A DNA stretch of 64,000 nucleotides, from NCBI GenBank assembly GCA_036172665.1, contig CM069872.1, positions 54,298,101 through 54,362,100 of the forward strand. The letters are read 5' to 3'. The stretch comes from Prosopocoilus inquinatus. Taxonomy: Eukaryota; Arthropoda; Insecta; Coleoptera; Lucanidae. The notes beneath the pieces are model-generated. The model did no database searches. It saw only the letters and a list, made by a program, of their open reading frames with translations, and was not told the DNA's origin. Positions within the stretch are counted from its first letter, which is position 1. Each line of letters opens with the position of its first letter. Positions 32,484-43,905 of the stretch are shown here, piece after piece. A program made the translations under genes and the position numbers.

Positions 32484-34487
32484 TTACAAAACCTCAAACT
32501 TCAATCCGTGCTTGTTTAAGTTCTCGATCAAAGAAGTCTTGGCGAAAGCTGCGCCTGGTGGAAGGACTCCCCCGCTGAAACAACAAGGTCGAGGTTTAAG
32601 CAAATCAAGATCGCATTCAAGTGAATCGGTGAGAGAATTAAAATGCACTAAATCCAGGAGCGCAAAATGTTGTCAGTCGTTCACCATCTTCCTCCATCAA
32701 AACATTTTCTTGCAGATGACACACTAACCTAATTGTAGCTCTTTTCATTGCCTCAACCGACGGAAAATACTTTCAACAGACCACCGCAGAGACACGTGGC
32801 AGTTAGTTCCATTTAATTCTCACCGATTCAACTGCATTCTTACTTGTTTGGCATCTTCGAGCTCTCCTTCAAGATGGTCACGGCGCTTAAGACGACGGCA
32901 ACGCAAGTAGTTCCATACCCCGGATTCGTTCCGGACACCTTAACCTTAACGGTCTTATTCGGCGGGGTGGAATACTCATCATCGGCATCAGAAAGCTTCT
33001 CAGACCAACCCTGGCCGACGAACGTAATCTGAAACTTGGTTTTCTTTTGTTTCACTTCGGACGGGCCCTCGTGTGAGAAGAAGCCCGCAGAGAACAACTT
33101 GGGGTGCTAAACAGAATACATTTGTGAGATGTCATCCATGGAGTGGGCGGGGGAGGGGTGTTGCGCTTGTTACCTTCAGCAGTAAATTCCTTGTGAACTC
33201 GAACTTGGTGAACACGACGAATATCGCGCCGAAAAATAAGAGCATCCACATGCCGATGAGTGAATCGAGGCACGCGTAGGTTTGAACCTGGGCCGGTCTC
33301 TGCTTGTCGTGCTCGTAGAAAAATCGTTGACTGCGCAGCACGACTGAGCGGTCGGAACCGAGGAAGGGGAAGGACCATTTGTTGAGTACCTCACTCTTGT
33401 GAATGAAAAATCTGAAATTAAATTGTTTAAAAAGTAATAGGATAACAAGCTTGCGCTTATTTAGATTAACCTCTTGGCCAGCTTCGGTTTGAAACTGGGC
33501 AGACGATCTGGGTACAGCTTTGAACGTATTTCACGCAATTCGTCCCAATTTGCCAATCCGTGCACGGCCGATTCCCAAGTGCCGTAGTTGATTGAGGCGC
33601 CCGGCGTCGGATCGCCTTCTTCCTTGCCTTCCAAGTAAGTCTCGACGGAATTCACAACACCTAAAAAACGATCGGGGCACTTAATTATTCCTTGAGCTTA
33701 AGTGTCACAAACAGTTGTTAACTTCACAAATAATGTGAAACTTAGGCCCGGTTTTTCAATCACAGGTTAACCCTAACTCTCGGTTTATTTCCATGGTAGC
33801 AAGTGCGAAGACAATTGTTTCCATGGCAATAAACTGACGGTTAAAGTTAACTTTTGATTGAAAAACCTGGCCTTAAACTAATACCAAAAATAAAAGCTGA
33901 TTTTGGTTGCTTATTGGTCACTTACCGTTGAAATTTTGCTGCAAATATACAATACCCATATCACACGGTATACTGTCGAAGCCGCAGGTGCTGATGATGT
34001 AAATTCCTTTTTCCGCGGCCGCCTCGTTGTACTTCAGCTGCATTGCCTCTATAAATTGGGGCTCACCACTGACGTCTACGTAGTTGGTGGAGGTCGCAAT
34101 GCAGGCCTTGACAACCGGCTCCCCGTAGAACCGGTAGGGCCCCACGGTGTTGACGATGACACGAGCTTGCGCAGTCATCTTCTGCAACGACTCTTCATCA
34201 CTCGTATCGGCGATTATAATCGGGATCTTACTATAATCAGCACCTACATTGTTAAAAAAACATACGACAGGGTGTTAGGGGGTTATTAAAAGTGTGTCTG
34301 GGTTGAACATGCCGTTTTTCTTGCCGATCTTCTCGAGGACATCCTTGAGCTTGTCCTCGGATCTACCGGCGACGCCCCAGGTGATGCTGGAACCTTCGGC
34401 TGTCACCAACTTACCAAGTTCCAGTACGGTGTGCTTACCAGTGAATCCGCTCGCACCGTAAACGATGATATCCAGACGAGATGCCAT
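32484..34487 (-). CDS. SCCPDH: Saccharopine dehydrogenase-like oxidoreductase, array copy 5
   Basis: Exons 34487-34313, 34243-33926, 33660-33471, 33411-33174, 33106-32844 and 32574-32484 sum to 1275 bases (424 aa). It starts MASRLDIIVYGASGFTGK; exon 2 has NTVGPYRFYGEPVVKAC and CGFDSIPCDMG; exon 4 carries the hydrophobic segment; the tail is GGVLPPGAAFAKTS. Intron 1 needs a GC donor (ACG|GCATGT) where the four paralogues have GT; the nearest GT would break the frame. An acceptor (TAATTGCAG) immediately upstream of the ATG and a donor at 34819/34820 imply a 5' UTR exon. The 190-base exon 3 matches copy 1 rather than copies 2-4 (184 bases). It is the first gene of the array in transcription order. 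Confidence 0.9.
33742..33876. mobile_element. Foldback element with GGCCCG ends, intron 2 of copy 5
   Basis: The ends TTAGGCCCGGTTTTTCAATC and GATTGAAAAACCTGGCCTTA are inverse. Inside, GTTTATTTCCATGG and CCATGGCAATAAAC pair as well, so nearly the whole 135 bases fold. It has no ORF. Confidence 0.75.
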
Positions 34488-34819
34488 TTTGTTGCTTGCC
34501 TGCAATTAGAAAAAACAATTGCGTGTCGCCGACAAATGGCGAGAACGAGAAACGTCGCCGGGGCAAAAATACACTTCGTCAAAGCTCTTAAATCTTGATT
34601 TATAAATCGAATCTGCTTGATGCGTAACAATTAAGTTCGACCGGCACCGGCACTTTGCTTTCAATCGGTCGTTCGAGAATTGAATTGTAATGATGGCTAA
34701 CTCGCACTCTTCCTTTTTTTTTTTAGCGGTGGCGTGCGTAAATCATCGTCGAGTGCAAAGCCGCGCTCGCAGAAGTGTGCGCGAGTGATTAAAAGAGGCC
34801 GCAGGGGGCCTGTACTTAC

Positions 34820-35000
34820 CCGAATTTGAGTCTTGAAACCGGTTCAAATTTCGCCTCGTTCAAAAAAAATCTTTTTGGCAACCGCACCGCAGAATTTTTT
34901 TCGCTTGACAGGCGCGTGCGCGTCGCACTGCCAGGCGGCGTTGCCGACGCGAATCTTGGAATGTACCTCAGCCTCGCCTTCTGCTTCCACCATCTTGCTC
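34820..35000 (-). other. Putative non-coding first exon of array copy 5
   Basis: The minus strand has donor TTCGG|GTAAGTACAG at 34820/34819, and acceptor TAATTGCAG at 34500 precedes the coding exon by 12 bases of leader. The 320-base intron would be in the 5' UTR. The transcription start is not visible, so the upper limit is approximate. Confidence 0.45.
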
Positions 35001-35002
35001 TG

Positions 35003-35131
35003 TGGCCCGGTGTCACCATCACAATTTAACTTTAAACTTCGCTTTCTTTATTCCGAAGGGGACAGGAATAATTGCTTCCATAGGAATAAAACGGAGCTTA
35101 AAGTTAAACTGTGATGGTGAAACCGGGCCTA
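35003..35131. mobile_element. Foldback element with GGCCCG ends
   Basis: The ends TGGCCCGGTGTCACCATCAC and GTGATGGTGAAACCGGGCCT are inverse. Inner arms (TTTAACTTTAA / TTAAAGTTAAA and TTTATTCC / GGAATAAA) extend the foldback over most of the 129 bases. The paralogous site near 29600 lacks it. Confidence 0.8.
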
Positions 35132-35951
35132 AGTAGGTTTCCGCCTTTTTTAAAAATCTCTTAAAATTTGGCAAGAGGATATTACGGAAGTTGCTTCTGA
35201 TTATTAATTATTCACATCACAGTATTATTAATGGTATTAAGATAGGTATTTCTTATTTATGTATGTAACAGGCTTCTTGGATATTTCTTTAAAGATTTAA
35301 TTTGAAAGTAGGTAAAAAATACGATAATTTAGATGAATTTCTTTCTTTGATAAATGATTATTAACGCCGTGAAAAATAAAAGAAATTTGAATTGATTAAA
35401 TTCCCGCCGAGACGCATATTCTGACAAGTGTGACGTCAATGTTCATAAGTTGTCAAATCGGAATAAGTGAATATAAATACGAACACATAAAACTTATTAT
35501 TAAAATGAATAGTATTGCGCTGTGCTATAATGTAAAAATACCTGTGCAAGAACTCCGAATAAATTACTTATAAACGTCTCTCAAAATTTAGTGTTACCAA
35601 CCTTACTTCTTAATGGCGACCACAGATTTCTTAGTAATTTCTTTAAGATATTCACTTCGTAATTGTTGTTTAAATTAAAACTACATTTAGTACATTTTTT
35701 GGCACATATTAAGAGCAAACATTCAAACTATTATCAAGGGTCTGCATAGAACATAAACGTCGAGTGACATTAACAATGACGTCACAATGAATGAGAAGCC
35801 GGTCGAAACCACGTGATTTATATTTGAAATTTTCGATCTTACTTATTAATTTAAGGAAATAATAAATAGAAACAGCGTACAAATTTGATGTTTTTGCTTT
35901 ATTACTAACCACAGTGTCGATTAAAGAGCTTTAATGTTATATTATTGTCCT

Positions 35952-36055
35952 GTACAGTCGCGATGATCGTCATTAAGACCGCTGTACGCTAAATGCTCCC
36001 TTATTAAGGGTTACAGAATTGTCAATCGGTCTCGATTAGCTTGATCGCGACTGTA
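35952..36055. mobile_element. Foldback element with TACAGTCGCGAT ends
   Basis: TGTACAGTCGCGATGATCG at the left and TGATCGCGACTGTACC at the right are inverse, with ACCG / CGGT inside. About 104 bases, no ORF, and unrelated in sequence to the other foldback families here. Confidence 0.65.
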
Positions 36056-36776
36056 CCCTGTTATGGAGATCATGCTGTAGCTGAGGTACATTTCAAGATT
36101 CGCTGACGTTGTCATTCGCGGTCGTCGAATTTAATCAAGAACACCGAAAATAGTCAAAAAGTGATTCGTGTTCGTAGAATGTATTTTGTTCGAGATAGTT
36201 AGTTAACGATTTTCAATTTACGTCGATCACAATCGCTTATTTGTGTATGAGTAATTTGACACCCTGTACTGTGGCTGAGGTATGTTCGAAGATTCGCTTT
36301 TGCCCGCTGGCGTGATTGCCGAACCTAATCAGAAACACCTTAACCTTAAACAGTTAGTGTAATGTAAGTGATTTACATTTTAATTTACGTCGATCACAAT
36401 TGCTGATTCATTTACGGGTAATTACGCACTCCGCACTGTGGCTGAGGTATGCTTGAAGATTCGCTTTTGCCAGCTGGCATGATCGCCGAACTTAATCGAA
36501 AACACCTTAAATACAGCTAAAAAGTGATTTATATTTTTAAAATGCACCTCGCACCACGTTTTCTGTGAACAATTTTCAATTTCCAGGAATCATAAAGGCG
36601 ATTGTAGCGCCACTGCCATCGAGGATGTGTCAGTCGTGATTTTAGGTTGGTGACCCTGACATTGACACCTTAACCTTAGAGCTGAGCACAGGTGATTGAC
36701 CATCATAAAATAAACAACGCAGACGGTGAATTCGTAAATCTAAATTAATAAAAGGAGTCAATCTGCCACGAACAAC

Positions 36777-38516
36777 ATGAGTATATCGGTCCCGTCCAGG
36801 TTCGCCTGCCTGAAAATCGACGACGACGATTTCCACCAGCCGAAGAAAACCGAGCGGAAGAAGCAGCAGCAGCAGCAGCCGCCGCCGCCGCCGCCGCCGT
36901 CACAGCAGCAATCGGAGAAGCCGGCCCCCAAAAGACAGCAGCAGGAGAAGCCCAACGGCAACATCAAGAAGCCCTCTGCAAACAAAAACGTACGCGTTTC
37001 CTTGAAACACCCCCTATCCGTCCTCAACGTAACGCGCCGCCCTCGTTTTAGGTCAGCAAGAAAGACAAGAAGGCGAAGGTGATGTCCGATAAGCAGTGGC
37101 AGGAGTGGAAGGAGAAGGACGACGAGTTCGTCAACGGCAACTTCCAGCAGGACCTCCAGAGCGCGATATTGCTTTCGACTTTGGACTTCGAAGAGAAGAA
37201 GGACGTTTACGACAAGGGCAATAAGGACGGCGAGAATAACAAGAAGACCACCGCCGACAAGAGGAAGAAGAATAAAACGATGAGTCTGGATCAATTTTTA
37301 GGTAGCAAGGAGAAAGAACTGAATGGAAAAGGTAACAACATTACTACTAGCTTGAATTGTCTGCTGCAAAAATTGCTTTGCGCTTTGATTAAATTAATCC
37401 AAAAGAAAGAGTTGCATAGTTAATTTAAGAACATGATTGGCATTGAATGACGACAAGTAACATGAAACTTGCTTGCTTTTGATTAGCTGATGAGGATTCC
37501 TCGTCGAAATCAGAGAAGGTAGAGAAAGACGAGACGTTTTTCGATAGGATCGACCTGCAAGCTCAGGGTGTCTTAACTAAAGAGAAACGAAGCGAAGATA
37601 GAAAGATGCGAGAGGTTAACATAGAGGAAGTTATAACCATCGCGCACTATCAAGTAGGTGGAGTTAACTTTAAACTTGATTTATTTTAATTTATTTGTTC
37701 CCCCCTGCCTCAAAGGAAAAACTGGAAAAAGAAAGGGAAAAGAACGCTCAGGTCTGCGAAGAGCTGGAGCGATTGAAGAAAGAAATAGCGGCGGTGAAGG
37801 CCAGGAATAAAACTCTGTGCGGAATCCTCGGGCACGGCGAGAGTAATAGCGTTGCCTCGTCGTTATGTTATTCCTTTTTTTATGATGATTCTGTGTTTGC
37901 AGTGAAAGAAAAGGCGGACGTGCTGGTGGAGCTGGAACGCTTGAACAACGTAAAGAACGAGCTCACCGACGAGGTCGAGCGGCTCCACGTCCTGCTCGAG
38001 CAAGAACGCTCCAAAGTGGCCGCTCTCACTTCCGAAACGCAGAAACACAAAGACAAGGTTCGTTAAACGATTAAACAAGCGTTAGCCTTTACTTTGGATT
38101 ACATACTAAAAGTATTAATCGCATCGTTTATTTGAATGTGGATGGTTTGTTGACTCGTTTTGTTTTTTCAGAAGCATAAGAAACATTAAATCCGAGTATA
38201 AGTAGGTACTTTAGTTGTTCCTGATTTAGTTCTGAGTAAATTATTAAAGGTAATGCGTTTGTTTATTTTATTTTACTTTTTTTTTTTTCATCGATACTTT
38301 TCTTTCAATAAATAATCAATTAAAAGAAAGAGCTAGGTGGGCGTTCACTTATATTAATAAAATTACTAACAAATAGCTGAGTTTTTTTTTTTTTTTTTGG
38401 AAGGCATTTGCTTTTAAAACTCGTTTAATAACACGGTAACAAATTTTTATCGCATCAAGTATGTCACACTAATGCGTTCTGTTTCTTTCTTTCTCTTGCA
38501 GAATAAGAACAAATAA
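36777..38516 (+). CDS. GKAP1: G kinase-anchoring protein 1 orthologue
   Basis: Exons 36777-36989, 37052-37331, 37487-37653, 37716-37842 and 37903-38057 are joined to either 38172-38189 (ending KHKKH) or 38502-38516 (ending NKNK). All junctions are GT-AG and in frame, giving 319 or 318 aa. The N-terminus has the family's SRFACLKID motif, then a Gln/Pro low-complexity tract at about residues 30-45. The middle carries a DKQWQEWKEKDDEF block followed by an aliphatic/acidic helix, then a Lys-rich region. The C-terminal third is a coiled coil (EKLEKEREKN, ERLKKEI, VKEKADVLVE, LLEQERSKV), matching the vertebrate protein's end. GKAP1 binds cGMP-dependent protein kinase I alpha at the Golgi; the insect role is inferred. 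Vertebrate GKAP1 is slightly longer. AATAAA signals lie at about 38308 and 38650. Confidence 0.88.
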
Positions 38517-38649
38517 AAGGAAGTTCGGTTTAGTTGTGTGTGAGTCGAATACTCTCTCGTTTAGTTTTAAGTCTTCATAAGTGAAAAATCGACTGAATTT
38601 TTGTAATCTCAAGCATACACTAGTTGATGTAACTACTTGTTTGTAAATG

Positions 38650-38655
38650 AATAAA
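38650..38655 (+). terminator. Polyadenylation signal AATAAA for GKAP1 distal last exon
   Basis: AATAAA 134 bases after the distal stop codon. Another AATAAA near 38308 could serve the proximal last exon. Confidence 0.5.
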
Positions 38656-39970
38656 CACGTAAGGTTTTTTTGATCGATTGTTTTAATTCCATGTTGTATT
38701 TTTGTTTTACGTTGCGTGCGTATGAGTGATGAACCGTCGAGGACGTTGTGGGCGTGCATGTTGAACCGTCAAGGTCGACGCTTTTCTTAAGGGGGAAGGG
38801 ATGTAAGTGGTTGGAAAATCGGCCGCGGCTATCGAGGTCGACACTTTTTTTTTTCTAAGGGGGAAGGGAAGTAAGCGGCTGGAAACTCGGAAAGTGGGGG
38901 TGATCCAGCACGTTCGAGTTTGTTAATAATTTAGAAGGAACCGTGCTTGCTTCTGCGTTTCGGTTTTCTTTCCGGTTAACTAAAAAACAAAAAATTATAA
39001 ATCGGTTTTTGTTTGAACAAAAATAAGAGCTTTTTCCGAGTTTTCGGTTCAGTGGAAAAAGCAGGGCATTTTCTTTATGGGTAAATAAGGTTGGTAATGG
39101 TAAACATATACATTGAAGAGATGTTTACGTGCTAAAGTCGTTGTTAATGAATACAACCTTGAATTAATTGAATTAATTAATCACGTCGATTGCTACTGCT
39201 ACCGAACCGTTTTCGACAACGGCGCTTCCACGTTGCCAGACGTGGCAACGTCGCTTTGTCTTCCGGAAATGATTTTTTTTAACCACTTTGATTTACTACA
39301 GCTCCTTATTTGCCCGTCGCTTGCTTTAAATATTCTAACGTCACCATTTCTCGGTTGGTTGAGCTATTTTGATCCGCGGGAACTTTGGTTTCCTAGGAGA
39401 GCGGTACTGTAATGTAGCGGCCGTAACATCAACGGTCAATGACGTCACGTGGCGTTTAAAAATGGCATATGCTAACATATTTGGAAAACAAAAGCAGAAA
39501 ATTAGGAGTCACCAAAAGAAGGGGGAGGATTCCAAACGTTTACAAAATCTTTTAGATGACGCGACGGTGACATTTTCCGTTTTCCAGTAAACCAAATGTG
39601 CTTTATTTTCTTGCGCAGCACGTTTTATGTGACGAACAGAAAAAAAATCAATCAAAAACAATTTGCAACAAAAATTTTTTTTTTAAACTCAATATGCTTT
39701 GACAGCAAGCACGCCCGCCTTGCATGGGGTGACTTATTAAACCCGCTTCAATTTGTCAATCTTTGTGCAATGTTAGGTCAAAAAGCGACCGTAAGGTGTC
39801 GCTGTTTTATCTATTCTAGGTTCAAGAGAACCTTTTCCGTTCTCTCACGTGACAGTAACGTCTATTGTTTTCTAGCGAACCAAACGCGCTTAATGTTCAT
39901 GGCACGTCTTTTTTATGACGTCATTCACCGCCGCTATTTTACGGTACCGCCATCCTAGGAAACCTAGGCT
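38656..39970. other. Spacer with two copies of a C-rich motif
   Basis: No gene is supported. TTAAGGGGGAAGGGATGTAA at about 38788 and a variant near 38857 match, in inverse orientation, motifs at 42973, 43404 and 43860; 47250 has it in the same orientation. ORFs of 99-120 codons at 39.1-39.96 kb have no recognisable family. Confidence 0.4.
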
Positions 39971-41200
39971 TAAAGCTACGATCATCGAGGTTTACTTTTG
40001 GACGCAGTTCCTGCTCCGAATCAATCCTCCCCCTATGTTTTGACCTTTGTTGACTGCGTTCGGCGGACGAGTCGAATTTCTCATTAACGAAGTGAAGTGC
40101 TGCGCCGGATTCCGATAGCGATATCGACGGATCTTTGAAGCCGGTGACATCAACAGCTGATCAAGCCCAGTAACGTAATCAGGTTTATTATCTTCATTTA
40201 ATTTAAATGAATTTTAAGTTTCGTAATCGCTTTTTGGGTTACGATTATTGAGGTTTGCTTTTGGACTCGGTGCCTGTGCCGAATCAATCCTCCCCCTACG
40301 CTTTGACCGTTGTTGACTGCGTTCCGCGGAGGAGTCGAATTTCTCATCGATTAAGTGAGGCGAACAGTACGTGTCCCGAACTCCGATAGCATTCGCCCTC
40401 CCTCTATCAACGTGCCTTTGAAGCCGGCGACATCAACAGCTGATCACACTTCGTATTTTCATTTCGTTAATCGCTTTTTGGCTTACGATTATTGAGGTTT
40501 GCTTTTGGAGTCGGTGCCTGGACAGAATGAATCCTCCTCCTACGCTTTAATCTTTGTTGACTGCGTTCCGCGGACGAGTCGAATTTCTCTTCAACGAAGT
40601 GAAGTGAGCAGTACCTGCGCCGGATTCCTATAGTGATTTGTCCTCTATCGACGGATCTTTGAAGCCGGTGACATCAACCGCTGATCACACCTAGTAACGT
40701 AATCAGGTTTATTATCTTCTTTTAATTTAAATAAATTTTAAGTTTCGTAATCGCTTTTTGGGTTACGATTATTGAGGTTTGCTTTTGGACTCGGTGCCTG
40801 AGCCGAATGAATCCTCCCCTTACGCTTTGACCGTTGTTGACTGCGTTCCGCGGAGGAGTCGAATTTCTCATCAATTAAGTGAGGCGAACAGAACGTGCGC
40901 CGAACTCTGACAACATTCGCCCTCCCTCTATCAACGTGCCTTTGAAGCCGGCGACATCAACAGCTGATCACACTTCGTATTTTCATTTCATTAATCGCTT
41001 TTTGGCTTACGATTATTGAGGTTTGCTTTTGGAGTCGGTGCCCGGACCGAATGAATCCTGCCAACGCTTTGACTGTTGACTGCGTTCCGCGGACGAGTCG
41101 AATTTCTCATCGATTAAGTGAGGCGAACAGTACATGCGTCGAACTTCGACAGCATTCGCCCTCCCTCTATCAACACTTCGTATTTTCATTTCGACATTCG
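39970..41200. repeat. Higher-order tandem repeat, alternating 280- and 244-base monomers
   Basis: The landmark ACGATTATTGAGGTTTGCTT starts at 40241, 40485, 40765 and 41009, with a diverged copy at 39978. Spacings 263, 244, 280, 244 give an exact 524-base dimer period. Each monomer holds GACTGCGTTCCGCGGA and GAGTCGAATTTCTC. The longer monomer also has ACGTAATCAGGTTTATTATC, which the shorter lacks. Confidence 0.88.
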
Positions 41201-41367
41201 CTCATTTATGCGCAATTATCGGTACGGGGCGACGCAGTGCGTAAATAAAGAAGAAGGATTGCAATCGTTATTAATCGCCGTTTAATTGAAATAAATCTTA
41301 AGTATTATTTCGCCTTTCGCGGACCAAAGTCCAGCTGTTCGATCAGTACTGATCTCTCGCGTTAAAT

Positions 41368-41507
41368 TTCTTACGCCCGATTTCTTCACCTCCTGATAAA
41401 TTTATCTGCCTGGTATTATCCTTGGAAACAAATCATTGCGTTGATACTAGTTTCCGAGGATACTACCTGGCAGATAGATTTATCCGTAGGTGAAAAAATC
41501 GGGCCTT
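41368..41507. mobile_element. Foldback element with GGCCCG-type ends
   Basis: GCCCGATTTCTTCACCT at the left is the inverse of AGGTGAAAAAATCGGGC at the right. GATAAATTTATCTGCC pairs with GGCAGATAGATTTATC, and GTATTATCCTTGGAAAC with GTTTCCGAGGATACTAC. The inner arms are the same sequence as those of the element at 58345-58514. Confidence 0.8.
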
Positions 41508-42379
41508 AGTTGTACGTTTAAATTTGTAATTGTAGTTGTCGGCATTCGTGTCGTTTTCCTCGTCAACATTTACCGTGTCGCGTTATTTGTCTAACCCTAT
41601 GTTGAACGCACGAGTGTATGAAAATTTCCTTTGGGGTTCAAGAACGCCCCTTTACGCTGTTGGGGGTTTAGGAAACTGCTTCACTGTGCAACCTTCAGCT
41701 GGGATTATTTTCCTTGGCGGTCAATTAATAATCCAGTCCTCGTCAATAGTTTGTCTAACCCTACGCTGAACGCGCGAGTGAATGAAAATCTCCTGGGGGT
41801 TGTTCAAGAACACCACCGCACGCGCTTTTTGGGGTTTTGGAAAACTGTTTCGCGGCTTGCACACCAATTAATAATCCACCCCGTTTCCTTTTGAGTTAGT
41901 TTGAGAAAGCAACCACCATGTGACTGTAGTGTCCCGTTAAAGTTTTTACTACTTTTTAATCAGTTTAAGAAAAAATCAATAAATTGAAATGAAATTGTAG
42001 ATACGAATCTTGAAGAGATGTTTCGCGTAGTATTCTTTTTCGTGATGTTTGTTGTTTGTATTGAATTTTGGGACGAGGCAATAAGATCCTGGGTGTTGTA
42101 CCGGAAGTAACAGGTTGTTACGTCCGTCGTGTGTTGGAGAATCATACATGCGTGTGCACCCGTATACATATCGCAGGGGGTGTGCATTGTGAAACTGCGA
42201 ACGCATCATCCCTTTCTCGTTTCCATGCCAAAAGATACAATCAATACAATCAAACATTTTGATCTACGCGTAAGCATTTTGAAATGCACCACCTACTTCG
42301 TCTCTCTCTCTATCGTCGTCGGCGAACGCGCAAGTAAACAAACCATCAAGTCCAATTTGATTTTATTTCGAAGAGATTT

Positions 42380-42465
42380 GCTCGGGAAAATGGTTTTTGA
42401 ATTTTTAACCGGACACTATTAAAAATGGAAAGAGCACCGCTCAACGTTTCGCTCTCAATTAAAGT
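42380..42465. repeat. 85-base dispersed repeat, copy 1
   Basis: The block with CCGGACACTATTAAAAATGG and CTCAACGTTTCGCTCTCAAT is repeated with about 90 percent identity at 46087-46176, flanking the T-rich domain. Confidence 0.7.
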
Positions 42466-42971
42466 GTAATATTAAAATAATTGAAAAGCGAAAGAAATAA
42501 TGATGGGCGACGATGACATCATTCTTGAACGTCTCTCGTCTCTCCTCTCCTTTTAATAAAAATCCCAAATAAAAAGATCTTATATTTCGGCGCGAATTTA
42601 TGGAGCGTCTTCGCAAAGAAGAAACTTTTACATAAATCTTACTTTTATTGCCGAAGTTAATCATTTCCGAGCTCTCCTCCTTACTCCTCTTGTTTGCTTT
42701 AAATATTAGCTCATAAATAAATTTGGCAAAAACGTATTTTTCCTGTCGACAAGCCGACAATATAATAATGGTATCATTTCCTTGCGCCGCCGGTGATTTA
42801 TAAGCCCCCTCGTAAATTAGGAAAGTTTTACCTAGGCTGCTACGTAAGCGTCGCGTGGCGTCGCACAACCCCCCCACCGACGAATAAGGGGCGGGGGGGA
42901 GTGACTCCGTCTCTCTACGAATCATCCTCTAATTATTTACTTCTTCTATTAATATTTTTTTTTAATATAAA
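42466..42971. other. Spacer, no gene seen
   Basis: Mixed composition with a GC-richer patch at 42830-42930. The 156-codon minus-strand ORF has no recognisable domain and no splice context, so it is not called. Confidence 0.35.
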
Positions 42972-43905
42972 TTTACATCCCTTCCCCCTTAATAAAGTAA
43001 ATCAAGTTTCATCTCATCTGCTCCCGAGAAACGTTTTTTTTTTGTTTTACTTCGCATTCGATCGCCTCTCATTTGTTTTTAATTTACATTTTACTCGTTT
43101 AAGTTTGAATCTTTCAGGTTTCTGACTGACTTTACACGTTCATTTTTCTTGTATCCGAGCGTTTCTCTCTTTTCGGGTTCTTTTGTTTCCCGTTTCGGTT
43201 TCCGTTGCAAGCGAATTCCGCTTCAAGCCCTATCGTATCGATTGTCTTTTGTTTTTTTTTTCCCTCCGCCCAATTTTTCTGTTTCGTTCAATCGCTTCGC
43301 TTGAACCTGAACGTTTCGTTGTTTTGTTTCTGCGTTTGACGAATCGACAAACTCGGAACGTGCTGGACAATCCTTTAACCCCCTCCGCTCGACTTTCCGC
43401 CTGCTTACATCCCTTCCCCCTTAACAAAAGCAAAGCAGTTTTCGCCTCATCTGCCTCCGAGAAACTTTTTCCGTTTCGTCGCCTTTTTTTCTTCCGCATT
43501 CGATCGTCTCTCATTTGTTTTTAATTTACAGTTTTACTCCTCGTTTAAGTTTGTATCCTTCAAGTTTTCGACTGACTTTACACGTTTTTTTTTTTCTTGT
43601 ATCCGAGCGTTTCTCTCTTCTCGGGTTCTTTTGTTTCCCGTCGAACTCGAACTTCGTTTTCGGTTTTCGTTGCGAGCGCGGATTCCGTTTCAAGGCCTAT
43701 CGTATCGATTGTCTTTTGTTTTTTTTTCCCTCCCGCCCAATTTTTCTGTTTCATTCAATCGCTTCGTTTGAACCTGAACGTTTCGTTGTTTTGTTCTTGT
43801 GTTTGACGAATTGACAAACTCGGAACGTGCAGGACAACCCCGCCCGACTTTCCGCCTCCTTACATCCCTTCCCCCTTAACAAAAGCAGAGCAGTTTTCGG
43901 TTTTT
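42972..43905. repeat. Tandem repeat, about 430-457-base unit, two copies plus a third start
   Basis: Units start at TTACATCCCTTCCCCCTTAA near 42973, 43404 and 43860. Copies share CCGAGAAAC, ATTCGATCGYCTCTCATTTG, TTGTATCCGAGCGTTTCTCT and TATCGTATCGATTGTCTTTT in order. The 99- and 113-codon ORFs run over the same repeated unit and are Phe/Ser-rich. Confidence 0.8.

Larger units (their letters stand above)
34930..36560. repeat. Segment paralogous to 29.55-30.07 kb, expanded
   Basis: It carries the same ordered landmarks as 29.55-30.07 kb, interrupted by a foldback element at 35003-35131 and about 790 extra bases that include another element at 35952-36055. The final block (CACTGTGGCTGAGGTATG, then GAAGATTCGCTTTTGCC) is present twice, near 36270 and 36436. 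Confidence 0.7.

Noticed and set aside
39113..39958. 99- to 120-codon plus-strand ORFs between GKAP1 and the 40-kb repeats
   Set aside because: No domains, a frame shift between segments, and no promoter or splice logic.
42455..42925. 156-codon minus-strand ORF
   Set aside because: No recognisable domain, no splice context, and a composition like the surrounding non-coding DNA.
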